64,000 bases of DNA, taken from NCBI RefSeq assembly GCF_000380165.1, contig NZ_KB904634.1, forward strand, positions 63,131-127,130, given 5' to 3'. Under the pieces are notes generated by a model. It did no database searches and was not told the origin of the DNA. It saw only the letters and a list, made by a program, of their open reading frames with translations. Numbering within the stretch: the first letter of the stretch is position 1; each line of letters starts with the position of its first letter. Shown here piece by piece: positions 56,113 to 64,000 of the stretch. A program made the position numbers and the translations under genes. The stretch comes from Wenjunlia vitaminophila DSM 41686. Lineage in GTDB: Bacteria; Actinomycetota; Actinomycetes; Streptomycetales; Streptomycetaceae.

Positions 56113-56439
56113 GGGCAGCCTCCTGATGTTCTTGGCGCGGTGACCCACGGCGCTGCGCCACCGCGGGACAACAGTGCAACGGTCATGTGCGGCCACTCTT
56201 GCAGAGCAGGACGGGCGGCGTACGGCTTTTGACCGGCACGAACGGCGGGCTCGGGCCGAACCTGCGCGGAAGCCCACCGAGGGCCCCGCGCGGTGACGGT
56301 CCGACAGCGAGCGGTGGCCCGGAGTCGCACGCCGGGCCGGACCGCGGCCCTGGATTCCGGCCACCCGGCGCAACCGGCACAGAACTCCGTGAACGTGATC
56401 CACTTCACAAAATAGAGAACAACGCGTACTCTAAAGGAT
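56113..56439. promoter_or_regulatory. Divergent region between quinone reductase and TetR genes
   Basis: A 327-bp gene-free stretch. The right end is AT-rich (56397-56437) and contains TACTCT at 56427-56432, eight bases before GTG 56440, a likely -10 for a leaderless TetR message. No other element is clear. Confidence 0.45.
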
Positions 56440-57207
56440 GTGGCAGCGATATCGGACCCCTCCCCCTCCCACCCCCGCCCGGATCAGGTCCCGGATCAGG
56501 ACCCGGATCAGGATCAGGACCAAAAGCAGGAACAGCACCAGGAACGGGGCCAGGACCACCGCAGCAGACCGCGCAGGCGGGGCGACGTGTTGCGCAAGGC
56601 CATCCTCCAGGCCGCCCTGGACGAGTTGCGCACGTCCGGTTATGCCGGGCTGAGCATGGACCGGGTCGCCGAGCGCGCCCGGACCAGCAAGGCGTCCCTG
56701 TACCGCCGCTGGCCCAGCCGCGTCGCACTGGGCCTCGAGGTGGTCGCCTGGGCCCTGCCCGACAACGGACGCCTGCCGGACACCGGCGACCTGCGGGCCG
56801 ACCTGTTCGCCCTGCACCGGGGGATCGCCGACCGCCTGGACGGCCCCCTCGGCGAGGTGGTCCGCGGGGTGACCGCGGAGACGCTGCTCGACCCGGCCGC
56901 AGGGGAGATGGCGCGCAACGTGATCACCCACCCCACCCTCCAGGAGATGCTGGGCTTCCTCCGCAGGGCCGCGGACCGCGGTGACCTGCGACCCGAGGCG
57001 GTGAACCCCTGGGTGGCCAGTACGGGACCGATCATGCTAAGGCACTACTTCCTCACTTTTGGATCACCAATTCCTGATGCGGTCGTTAGAGGAATCGTCG
57101 ACCAGGTGCTGTTGCCCCTGATGCGGCGCGAAGACCAGGGCACCGACGCGGGGCCACCGCGGAACCAGGCCCCTGACCCAAGGAGTGATCACTTATGGTC
57201 GCCGTGA
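56440..57207 (+). CDS. TetR-family regulator with a Pro-Asp-Gln-rich N-terminal tail
   Basis: A 255-residue TetR protein whose first 48 residues are an odd low-complexity tail (PDQVPDQDPDQDQDQKQEQ), coded by a 12-bp tandem repeat. The HTH follows: VLRKAILQAALDELRTSGYA, MDRVAERARTSKASLYRRWP. The region around 57045-57100 uses codons rare in the rest of the window (TTT, GGA, AGA, CTA). The GTG start lies just after a TACTCT -10-like hexamer, so the mRNA may be leaderless. It overlaps the ABC ATPase gene and is likely its regulator. Confidence 0.87.
   Translation: MAAISDPSPSHPRPDQVPDQDPDQDQDQKQEQHQERGQDHRSRPRRRGDVLRKAILQAALDELRTSGYAGLSMDRVAERARTSKASLYRRWPSRVALGLEVVAWALPDNGRLPDTGDLRADLFALHRGIADRLDGPLGEVVRGVTAETLLDPAAGEMARNVITHPTLQEMLGFLRRAADRGDLRPEAVNPWVASTGPIMLRHYFLTFGSPIPDAVVRGIVDQVLLPLMRREDQGTDAGPPRNQAPDPRSDHLWSP
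56479..56520 (+). repeat. Short tandem repeat, 12-bp unit, inside TetR gene
   Basis: CCGGATCAGG recurs at 56479, 56491 and 56503 at a 12-bp period, then a 6-bp half-unit. The period is a multiple of three, so changes in copy number would lengthen or shorten the protein tail without a frameshift. Confidence 0.7.
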
Positions 57208-57962
57208 AAGTCTCCCAACTGCGCGTGGTGCGCGGCGGGAGAGAAGTCCTGCACGGCATCGACTGCTCGCTGCCGGAAGGCACCATCACCGGACTGATCG
57301 GCCCCAGCGGGCAGGGCAAGTCCACCCTGATGCGCTCCATCATGGGCGTGCAGATCGTGAAGTCAGGTGAGGTCACCGTCCTCGGTCGGCCCGCGGGCCA
57401 TCCCGAGTTGCGACACCGGATCGGATACGCACCCCAGAGTCCCGCCCTGTACGGGGACCTGACCGTCACCGAGAACCTGCGCTACTTCGCCTCCGTCCTG
57501 CAGGCCCCGCGCAGCGCGATTGACCGGGCGATCCGGGAGCTGTCCCTCGAGGACTGCCGGCACCAGGTTGCCGCGTCGCTCTCCGGTGGCCAACGCTCCC
57601 GGGCCAGCCTGGCCATCGCCTTCCTCGGCGACCCCGAGCTGCTGGTCCTGGACGAGCCGACCGTGGGCCTCGACCCGGTGCTCCGCCACGACCTGTGGGG
57701 CATCTTCCACCAGCTCGCCGAGTCCGGCACCACGTTGGTGGTCTCGAGTCACGTCATGGACGAGGCCAACCGCTGCCAACGGCTGCTGCTGCTGCGCGAC
57801 GGCAACATCCTGGCCGACGACACCCCCGAGGGGTTGCGCCAACGGACCGGGGCGGAGGACCTCGAGCAGGCGTTCCTCTCCCTCATCCAGGAACGCCAGG
57901 CACACCACAACCGGCCCTCCCAGCGGCAGGGCCCGTCCCAGCAGGGGTTGGTGCAGTCGTGA
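57195..57962 (+). CDS. ABC transporter ATPase (drug/lipid export type)
   Basis: A 255-residue ATPase: Walker A GLIGPSGQGKST, Q-loop GYAPQSPALYGDLT, signature ASLSGGQRSRASLAIAFL, Walker B LLVLDEPTVGLDP and switch VVSSHVMDEANRC. The C-terminal tail (HHNRPSQRQGPSQQG) is Gln-rich. ATG 57195 overlaps the TetR end; AAGGAG lies 9 bases upstream. It forms a pair with the following permease. Confidence 0.91.
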   Translation: MVAVKVSQLRVVRGGREVLHGIDCSLPEGTITGLIGPSGQGKSTLMRSIMGVQIVKSGEVTVLGRPAGHPELRHRIGYAPQSPALYGDLTVTENLRYFASVLQAPRSAIDRAIRELSLEDCRHQVAASLSGGQRSRASLAIAFLGDPELLVLDEPTVGLDPVLRHDLWGIFHQLAESGTTLVVSSHVMDEANRCQRLLLLRDGNILADDTPEGLRQRTGAEDLEQAFLSLIQERQAHHNRPSQRQGPSQQGLVQS

Positions 57963-58693
57963 ACGCCTCCGTCACCCTGTCCACCGCACGCCGCGTCCTC
58001 GGGCAGTTGCGCCACGACCGCCGCACCGCCGCCATGGTCCTGATCATGCCGGCAGTGCTGATGGTCCTGCTCCGCTACGTCTTCGACTCCCAACGGCAGT
58101 TCGAGAGGATCGCCCCCGCCCTACTGGGGATCCTGGCCTTCCTGGTGATGTTCATGGTGACCTCGGTGGCCACGCTGCGCGAACGCACCGGGGGCACCCT
58201 GGAGCGGCTGATGACCACCCCGGCCGGGCGCTTCGACCTGCTGTCGGGTTACGCCATCGCCTTCAGCCTGCTGGCGGTCGCCCAGGTCGCCCTGGCCGTC
58301 GGTGTCTCCCTCACCTGGCTGGGGCTGGAGATCACCGGCTCCACCGTGATGGTCTTCGTGGTGGCCGCGCTGGACGCGGTGCTCGGCACCGCCCTGGGCC
58401 TGTTCGTCAGCGCGTTCGCCCGCACCGAGTTCCAGGCCATGCAGTTCATGCCGGTGGTGGTGCTGCCGCAGGCCCTGGTGTGCGGACTGTTCACCCCACG
58501 CGAGGACATGAACCAGGTGCTCACCTGGTTCTCGGACGCCATGCCGCTGTCCTACGCCGTGGACGCGATGAACAAGGTGACCCGCTCGTCGGAGTTCACC
58601 CAGAGCCTGTGGGTGTCCCTTGCGGTGATCGTCGGGTCGCTGTTCGTCTCCCTCGTCCTGGGTGCGGCGACGTTGCGACGACGAACCCCCTGA
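57959..58693 (+). CDS. ABC-2 type permease
   Basis: A 244-residue six-segment membrane protein: MVLIMPAVLMVLLRYVFDSQ, GILAFLVMFMVTSVATLRER, TTPAGRFDLLSGYAIAFSLL, QFMPVVVLPQALVCGLFTPR. The GTG start overlaps the ATPase stop by 4 bp (GTGA). This is a minimal ATPase-permease exporter regulated by the preceding TetR (inferred). Confidence 0.9.
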   Translation: MNASVTLSTARRVLGQLRHDRRTAAMVLIMPAVLMVLLRYVFDSQRQFERIAPALLGILAFLVMFMVTSVATLRERTGGTLERLMTTPAGRFDLLSGYAIAFSLLAVAQVALAVGVSLTWLGLEITGSTVMVFVVAALDAVLGTALGLFVSAFARTEFQAMQFMPVVVLPQALVCGLFTPREDMNQVLTWFSDAMPLSYAVDAMNKVTRSSEFTQSLWVSLAVIVGSLFVSLVLGAATLRRRTP

Positions 58694-59205
58694 ACGACGC
58701 GCACACCGGCGCGGGTCGCGGTGCGGACGTCACGCACCTGGACCCGCCCGGCGTGCGATCCACGCCGCGGCGGCGGGATCCGACGGGGGACGAACCCCGT
58801 CGCCGCGGCGGTCCGACAGGCCAGGGCAGGACCAGTCGGAAGCTGAGCCTTGATTCACTAAGCGGTGAATTACTGCTCGCCTCAAGATTAGGCACTTCTG
58901 GCTTGGAGTCAACCCCCCACCCGCCGGTCAACCGGAGGTGTACCAGCTTTCCCTATTTCTACGAGCGCGGAATTCCGTCGGCACACCCCCGCATCCCCCC
59001 GGACGCACACACCCTGGTCAACCCGGCTCCCGCTGGGGCAGAACAGGGCAATCACCGGCCAACTCGAGCAAGCCTCGAATCCTTCCGTGCGCCACCCCCG
59101 TCGGCTCTACGCGCCCCGGGGGCGGGGTAGGGCCAGCACACGGGGGAACGGAACGTTCTGTTCCACAGGTGTTCACGCAGTTCGAGGACCACCGGGGGGT
59201 CCACC
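58694..59205. promoter_or_regulatory. Region upstream of the AraC regulator
   Basis: A 512-bp stretch with no convincing gene. A part around 58850-58910 is AT-richer. Near its right end is a 20-bp near-palindrome, GGAACGGAACGTTCTGTTCC (59145-59164), 41 bp before the AraC start. Confidence 0.45.
59145..59164. promoter_or_regulatory. 20-bp near-palindrome upstream of the AraC gene
   Basis: GGAACGGAACGTTCTGTTCC pairs with itself at 18 of 20 positions. A regulator, possibly a TetR- or LacI-type one or the AraC protein itself, could bind here. Confidence 0.4.
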
Positions 59206-60234
59206 ATGGACGCACTCATCAGTCACCCTCAGGATTCCGACCTCACCGTCTCCGAACGGGTCGAGCGCTGGCGCGACTACTGCCTGCGGTTACCCGTGCC
59301 TGTCCACGTCGATCCGGACCTGTCCCACGGGTTCCGGGTGGAGATGGCCCGGGCTGATCTCGGTCCCGTCCAGGCGCTGGCGATGGCCGTCTCCTCCAGC
59401 GAGGTGCGTCGGACGCCGCACCTGATCCGCAGGTCCTCCCCCGACATGCTCCAACTCGACCTGTTGCTCGAGGGCGACACGGTCCTGCGGCAGAACCGCG
59501 CCGACGTCAGCCTGTCCTCGTACGGTCTGGTCCTGTACGACGCGTCCCGGCCGTACCGCATCTCCTCCACGGCCACGGGCGACGCCGTGCGCGGGGTGGT
59601 GGTCACCTTCCCACGCCGCCTGCTGCCGCTCGGCGACCACCAGGTGGAACAGTCCCTGGCCACGCCGCTGCCGCTCCACGACGGGCCCGGCGCGCTGCTC
59701 TCAGGCTACCTTCAGGGGCTGATGGCGAACCGTCGGCACTACGAGACCTGCAACGCCGACCACCTGGGCAGCGCCGTGATCGACCTGCTGGCCGCGCTGC
59801 TGTCCGACCGCCTGGACACCGAGGCCGCGTTGCTGCCCGAGGCCAGACAGCGCGCCCTGCGGCTCCAGGTCCGCGGGTTCATCCTGCGCCACCTGAGCGA
59901 CCCGCGGCTCGACCCGGCCAACATCGCCGCGGCCCACCACATCTCCGTCCGCTACCTGCACAAGCTCTTCCAGGACGAGGAGCTCAAGGTCGCCGACTGG
60001 ATCCGGCAGCGCCGACTCGAGCGCTGCCGTCGCGACCTCGGCGACCCCGCGCTGCTCGAGCGTCCCGTCCACGCCATCGCCACCCACTGGGGCTTTCCCA
60101 ATGCCGCGCACTTCAGCCGCGCGTTCCGGGCTGCCTACGACCTGTCACCCAGTGACTACCGGAACCTGGCACTGCGACACCGCAGTCTGCACGCCGAGGC
60201 AATCCACCTGCACGGGGCCTCCACGACCTTCTGA
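59206..60234 (+). CDS. AraC-family regulator with a TTA leucine codon
   Basis: A 342-residue regulator of the AraC_binding_2 type. N-terminal sensor to about residue 200 (LIRRSSPDMLQLDLLLEGD, YGLVLYDASRPYRI), then two HTHs: LDPANIAAAHHISVRYLHKL and PVHAIATHWGFPNAAHFSRA, ending LSPSDYRNL. Codon 29 is TTA (59290-59292), so in Streptomyces it would need the bldA tRNA and be made late in development. It lies upstream of, and probably controls, the halogenase-like gene. ATG 59206 is the first of the frame; a GGGG purine run precedes it. Confidence 0.9.
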   Translation: MDALISHPQDSDLTVSERVERWRDYCLRLPVPVHVDPDLSHGFRVEMARADLGPVQALAMAVSSSEVRRTPHLIRRSSPDMLQLDLLLEGDTVLRQNRADVSLSSYGLVLYDASRPYRISSTATGDAVRGVVVTFPRRLLPLGDHQVEQSLATPLPLHDGPGALLSGYLQGLMANRRHYETCNADHLGSAVIDLLAALLSDRLDTEAALLPEARQRALRLQVRGFILRHLSDPRLDPANIAAAHHISVRYLHKLFQDEELKVADWIRQRRLERCRRDLGDPALLERPVHAIATHWGFPNAAHFSRAFRAAYDLSPSDYRNLALRHRSLHAEAIHLHGASTTF

Positions 60235-60617
60235 CCACGGCTCCCCCGTCCCCGAGGAAGGCGGCGCGCGGAGTGCGGAGCGGGCGGCCTGCCGGGCGCG
60301 TCACCCAGGTCTCGTGCTCCCTCCGTGCCCGGGCGCAGACCGCGCCCGTCCCCGCGCTCGACGGTCAGGGGCACAACGCGCGTACCGCTTCGCGCCCCTG
60401 AAGAGAACGTGCTGGTCACAGGGCTGATTGCAGCCTCAGGCAAGGACTGTGCGCGGACAGTCAACGACTTCGCCCCGCGCGTTCCGCACGCTGGATCAAG
60501 GTCGTCTCCGCACCGGCACAGCCCGGGAGCCGCGCCGTGGGCAGCGGAGTCACGACCGAATCGTGGCGTACCACGACGCGCCGGAAACGAGCGCGCTCTC
60601 CCACCGAAGGACCCGTC
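60235..60617. promoter_or_regulatory. Promoter region of the halogenase-like gene
   Basis: A 383-bp gene-free stretch. ACTGTGCGCGGACAGT at 60446-60461 is palindromic at 14 of 16 positions and could be a regulator site. GAAGG precedes the ATG at 60618. Nothing else was recognised. Confidence 0.4.
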
Positions 60618-62288
60618 ATGAACCTCATCCCAGCGTCACGCCGACAGCAGTTCGACGTCGCGATCCTCGGTTCCGGCATCGGGGGCGGCATGCTCGGTGC
60701 CGCACTCGCCCGGAACAGGGTCAAGGTCCTGCTGATCGACAGCGGCGTCCACCCGCGGTTCGCAGTCGGCGAGGCCACGACCCCCTACACCAGCGTCACC
60801 CAGCGGGTCATCGCCGCCCGCTACAACGTGCCCGAGCTGGTCAACCTGACATCCCTGCAGGACATCACCCGAGCCATCGGCCCGAAGTTCGGGACCAAGA
60901 CCCACTTCGGGTTCCTGCGGCACGAGCCGGGGCGCCCGCAGAACCCCCGGGAGACCAACCAGTTCCACACCCCGGAGATCCTGCACGAGGCCCACCACCT
61001 GTACCGACAGGACGTGGACGCCTACGTGTTCCACGTCGCGGTCAAGGCCGGCTGCACCCCGCTCCAGGACTTCCCGGTGCACGACGTGGAGTTCGACGGC
61101 TCGGGAGTGACCATCCACGGCGGCGAGGGCGAGTCCTACCGGGCCCGCTACGTGGTGGACGCCAGCGGCTACCGCTCGCCGCTGGCCAAGAAGTTCAACC
61201 TGCGCGATGAGGTGTGCGCGTACAAGCACCACTCGCGGTCGATGTTCACCCATGTCCTCGGCATCACGCACACCGACGACCTGTGGCCGGACCGCCGGCC
61301 GGAGTACGTGCCGCCTGTCCCCTGGTACGAGGGCACCGTGCACCACCTGTTCGACCGGGGCTGGTTCTGGGTGATCGGGTTCGACAACACGCCGTTGTCC
61401 CGTAACCCGTTGTGCTCCGTGGGGCTGACCCTCGACCCCCGGATCTACCCGAAGGACACCTCGTTGACGCCGCACGAGGAGTTCATGGCCTATGCCTCGC
61501 GCTTCCCGGACGTGGAACGGCAGTACGCCGGGGTCAAACCCGTACGCGAATGGGTCTCCACGGACAGGTTGCAGTACTCGTCGAAGCAGACCGTGGGTGA
61601 CCGCTGGTGCCTGCTCTCGCACGCCGCCGCATTCATCGACCCGCTGTACTCGTTCGGCCTCGCCAACACCGGTGACGCGGTGAACTACCTCGCCTGGAGG
61701 CTCATCCGGGCCTGTCAGGACGATGATTTCTCGGCTGAACGGTTCGAGTTCATCGACCGTTGGCAGCAGGCACGGTTCCACTACAACGACGAAATCGTCA
61801 ACGCGGGTTTCACCGCATTCGACGACTTCGAGTTCTGGAAGACCGTCTTCCGTGTCTGGGTGTGGGGCAACAACGCCGGATCGCTGCGGATGCAGACGGC
61901 GCTCACGGCCTACAAGAAGACGGGTGACGACTATCTCTTCCGCGACCTGGAAGAGGCCCGGTACCTGGGGTCCGACTGGCCGGACCACGAGGGCTACCAG
62001 CACATGCTGGGCGTCATGACGGAACAGGTGGACGCGGTGAACGCCGGTAAGACCACCCGCAAGGAGGCGGGGGACGTCATGTGGGACCTCATGGAGAACA
62101 CCAACTTCATGGCCGCCACGCTGGGATTCCAGTTCCGCAACGTCCACTTCATGCACCCGTCACGCAAGACGCTGCTGCACACGGGGCGGTGGATCCTGCG
62201 CCACGGCGATCCCGACATGCGCCGGCTGACGATCCCCAATGCCCGTGAGGCCATCAAGCACCGGCTCCGTGGGGACAAGATCTTCTGA
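60618..62288 (+). CDS. Flavin-dependent halogenase-like oxidoreductase
   Basis: A 556-residue FAD enzyme of the tryptophan/phenol-halogenase superfamily. The FAD loop is AILGSGIGGGMLGAALA (residues 15-31), followed by VGEATTPYTS and, around residues 88-100, GPKFGTKTHFGFL, in which Lys90 or Lys94 may be the catalytic lysine. The WxWxIP signature appears as GWFWVIGF (residues 248-255) with Gly in place of Pro. HAAAFIDPLYSFGLANTGDA is the usual C-terminal FAD segment. It could halogenate an aromatic or act as a plain hydroxylase. No linked flavin reductase is seen. The AraC regulator upstream and methyltransferase downstream suggest tailoring of a small molecule. Confidence 0.85.
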   Translation: MNLIPASRRQQFDVAILGSGIGGGMLGAALARNRVKVLLIDSGVHPRFAVGEATTPYTSVTQRVIAARYNVPELVNLTSLQDITRAIGPKFGTKTHFGFLRHEPGRPQNPRETNQFHTPEILHEAHHLYRQDVDAYVFHVAVKAGCTPLQDFPVHDVEFDGSGVTIHGGEGESYRARYVVDASGYRSPLAKKFNLRDEVCAYKHHSRSMFTHVLGITHTDDLWPDRRPEYVPPVPWYEGTVHHLFDRGWFWVIGFDNTPLSRNPLCSVGLTLDPRIYPKDTSLTPHEEFMAYASRFPDVERQYAGVKPVREWVSTDRLQYSSKQTVGDRWCLLSHAAAFIDPLYSFGLANTGDAVNYLAWRLIRACQDDDFSAERFEFIDRWQQARFHYNDEIVNAGFTAFDDFEFWKTVFRVWVWGNNAGSLRMQTALTAYKKTGDDYLFRDLEEARYLGSDWPDHEGYQHMLGVMTEQVDAVNAGKTTRKEAGDVMWDLMENTNFMAATLGFQFRNVHFMHPSRKTLLHTGRWILRHGDPDMRRLTIPNAREAIKHRLRGDKIF

Positions 62289-62321
62289 CTTCCACCGGAC
62301 GACGGTGCGGGCCGGGTGTGA

Positions 62322-62349
62322 GGGTGGCGCCGTGACCACGGCGCCACCC
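62322..62349. terminator. 12-bp hairpin between halogenase-like and methyltransferase genes
   Basis: 62322-62333 pairs perfectly with 62338-62349 around GACC, between convergent genes. Confidence 0.8.
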
Positions 62350-62354
62350 CAGTC

Positions 62355-63023
62355 CTACGCCGGTTCGAAGGAAATCAACCAGGCCGGCAGCTCCCTGGGT
62401 TTCCTGTCGATCGGCAAACGCACCCGGAACACGCTGTCAGCCATGGACACGAGGTTCCAGTGCTCCGCGAAAGCCGCACGGATCTGGTCCTTGTCCGGCG
62501 GGTCGAGCCGCTCGAGGATACGCCGCTGCATCCCGAGTCGGCCGAAAACCCCTTTCACTTCGTTCCGTGAGTCGACACTCATGGTCAGCAGGTGAACCCT
62601 TGCGTCGTGGGTGCACACCCGCCGCAGAGCGGCAGCGTACTTCTCCCGGCTCTGACTCGGCAGCGAGGGGAACATGCCGCAGTCCACGACGGTCTGGAAC
62701 CGGCTTTCGAAGCCCGCGAGCTCGATGACGTCGCCGACGAGGAACGTGGCTGTCACGCCGCGTTCCTCGGCCGCCTGCCGGGCCTGCGCGATGGCCGTTG
62801 GTGCCAGATCGATGCCGGTGACGGAGAACCCCTGCGACGCGAGGTAGACGGACAGGGCTCCGGAACCACACCCGACGTCGAGCACCTCCCCGCCGACAGC
62901 CCCCGAGTCAACCAACTCGACGAATGCTTGCTGGGGCCCGCCGATATTCCATGGCGGACGCTTTCCAATCGGTAGCTTCCCCTGGTAGGCGCGCTCGTAC
63001 TGAGCCGCACTCAGTTCGCTCAT
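62355..63023 (-). CDS. Class I SAM-dependent methyltransferase
   Basis: A 222-residue methyltransferase: motif I EVLDVGCGSGALSVYLASQG, acidic residue of motif II VTGIDLAPTAIAQA, FLVGDVIEL and VVDCGMFPSLPSQS in motif IV. The N-terminal QYERAYQGKLPIGKRPPWNI resembles small-molecule and thiol methyltransferases. The target is unknown. It is convergent with the halogenase-like gene, so co-regulation is not assured. Confidence 0.87.
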   Translation of the reverse strand: MSELSAAQYERAYQGKLPIGKRPPWNIGGPQQAFVELVDSGAVGGEVLDVGCGSGALSVYLASQGFSVTGIDLAPTAIAQARQAAEERGVTATFLVGDVIELAGFESRFQTVVDCGMFPSLPSQSREKYAAALRRVCTHDARVHLLTMSVDSRNEVKGVFGRLGMQRRILERLDPPDKDQIRAAFAEHWNLVSMADSVFRVRLPIDRKPRELPAWLISFEPA

Positions 63024-63450
63024 GCTTCAACCCTGCGAGGGAATAGTCCCCATTGTCAACATCCCGGCACGGCATTCACCGGGACAAGGCGGGCCAGGCC
63101 GCCCCCCACCTCGCGAAATACCTGGACAGACAGCCCACGGCCCGCGGTTGAACGGAATTCACAGATTGTTTTCGAGAGACGGGCCCTAATTTTCCGAAAG
63201 CCAATTCGACGCTTTTCGAGTGCGCTCACCGGCCAGCCCGCGGCACAGCGGTCCGCCCGGGCGCGGAACGGGGGCAAAGGTGCGGCCCCACGGCGCGCGG
63301 TGGCACGCGACGCCCGTGTCCGACACGGCGCCGCACCGGCGCGCCCGCACCGACTCACCGTGCGTGCTGACATGATTTGCGGAGTGTGGTCCCGGTACGT
63401 TCCCGGCGGCACCGGGTGCCCGCACCCCACCGAGACATCCGGGAGCTTCC
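63024..63450. promoter_or_regulatory. Gene-free region before the secreted glycosidase
   Basis: 427 bp with an AT-richer middle (about 63150-63225) and no recognisable gene. It lies between divergent genes; the right end carries GGGAG (63441-63445), the ribosome site for TTG 63451. Confidence 0.4.
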
Positions 63451-64000
63451 TTGTCCCTCCGCGCCTTCCGTGGACCAGCGGCCGTCCTCGCCGCGGTCGT
63501 CGCACTCACCTCCGGCGCCGTGGCTCCGGCCACCGCCGGGCCCGCGCCGGTACCCCCGCACCGGGCCCCGGCCGGCACGCCGGAGCCGGTGGTGCCTCCG
63601 TTCCCGGACGACGCCGACGCCACCTGGCCGTTCGAGGAGGGTGCCAGCTCGGCCCCCACCCACACCGAGCGCCTGGTGGCCCCGGGGGTCCGGCTGACCT
63701 CCTACGACCGACTGGGGCCCGACGACTCACTGCGCGCCGACGCGCTCTCCATCGACCTGACGTCGGGTGCCGAAGCGGACTACCTCTCCCCCGGCGCCGT
63801 CGCCAGCCGCCGAGCGCTGTCGCGGATGGCGGCGGAACACGATCCCGGCCCGGGTCGCCGCACGGTGGCCGCGGTCAACGCGGACTTCTTCGACATCAAC
63901 GAGACCGGCGCCCCCCAGGGGTTCTCCATCAAGGGAGGAGAGGTGGTCAGCTCCCCGGTGGCCGGGGCCAACCGGGCCGTGGGCATCGGCCCCGGTGACA
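63451..64000 (+). CDS. Secreted phosphodiester-glycosidase (NAGPA-type) protein, 3' partial
   Basis: The frame is open from TTG 63451 to the window end (183 codons seen). GGGAG lies 5 bases upstream. The first 28 residues are a signal peptide (SLRAFRGPAAVLAAVVALTS, then APATA before Gly), followed by a Pro/Ala-rich linker. The mature part has HTERLVAPGVRLTSYDRLGP and then AVNADFFDINETGAPQGFSI and GGEVVSSPVAG, the recognised start of the NAGPA domain (human uncovering enzyme; bacterial phosphodiester glycosidases). It likely cuts GlcNAc-1-phosphodiesters or related cell-surface or polymer bonds outside the cell. The rest lies beyond the window. Confidence 0.85.
   Translation, partial: MSLRAFRGPAAVLAAVVALTSGAVAPATAGPAPVPPHRAPAGTPEPVVPPFPDDADATWPFEEGASSAPTHTERLVAPGVRLTSYDRLGPDDSLRADALSIDLTSGAEADYLSPGAVASRRALSRMAAEHDPGPGRRTVAAVNADFFDINETGAPQGFSIKGGEVVSSPVAGANRAVGIGPGD

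Noticed and set aside
63300-63998. Plus-strand Arg/Gly-rich frame at the window end
   Set aside because: It overlaps, in another frame, the secreted NAGPA-type gene from 63451, which has a signal peptide and family motifs.

Overview
The window is about 73% G+C, with short intergenic gaps, ATGA/GTGA stop-start overlaps, frequent GTG starts, several apparently leaderless genes and very GC-rich terminator stems. It reads as chromosome of a filamentous actinomycete (Streptomyces or a close relative such as Nocardiopsis); the genus cannot be fixed from this sequence. I saw no rRNA, tRNA, CRISPR array or complete insertion sequence. One 181-bp MITE-like element is present.

Layout. 1-8.0 kb: right end of a non-ribosomal peptide cluster: a terminal C-A(methyltransferase)-PCP-TE module cut by the window edge, a type II thioesterase, an acyl-CoA carboxylase beta subunit and a free-standing adenylation protein with a threonine-like specificity code. 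Two strong hairpins close the cluster. 8.1-14.2 kb: a sugar ABC importer with a PfkB-type kinase facing a family 4 glycosidase, a content like the chitosan-oligosaccharide csn genes of Streptomyces. 14.3-21 kb: hemerythrin-like protein, an unusual HTH-GntR fusion regulator, anhydroMurNAc kinase with an MHS-type transporter, an SDR and a LacI regulator. 21-27.9 kb: a rhamnose-type operon (ABC ATPase, two permeases, binding lipoprotein, mutarotase, AraA-like isomerase) preceded by two LacI-type operator candidates. 28-30.2 kb: a GH84 beta-N-acetylglucosaminidase.

31-38 kb holds small accessory genes: VOC protein, WYL regulator running in frame into a GNAT acetyltransferase, TOPRIM protein, DinB protein, secreted beta/gamma-crystallin-like protein, YCII, DHFR-like and DUF4253 proteins. 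The MITE (38.1-38.3 kb) abuts the promoter of a ThuA-LacZ (GH2) pair. 42-50.6 kb looks like a stress-associated group: PEBP, two DUF2267 proteins, SPFH/stomatin, DoxX, SPW-repeat and CBS proteins, three of whose promoters resemble SigB-type promoters. Inside it lie an ACP-like protein lacking the usual phosphopantetheine serine and a DJ-1/GlxA pair.

50.7-58.7 kb holds two drug-export-like ABC systems, each next to a TetR regulator, plus a cytochrome P450 and a medium-chain quinone reductase. 59.2-63 kb holds an AraC regulator with a TTA leucine codon (the only in-frame TTA I noticed), a flavin-dependent halogenase-like enzyme and a SAM methyltransferase, possibly a small specialised-metabolite locus under developmental (bldA) control. 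The window ends inside a secreted phosphodiester-glycosidase-type protein.

Most family assignments rest on visible motifs and family knowledge; substrate calls and operator or promoter calls are inference.
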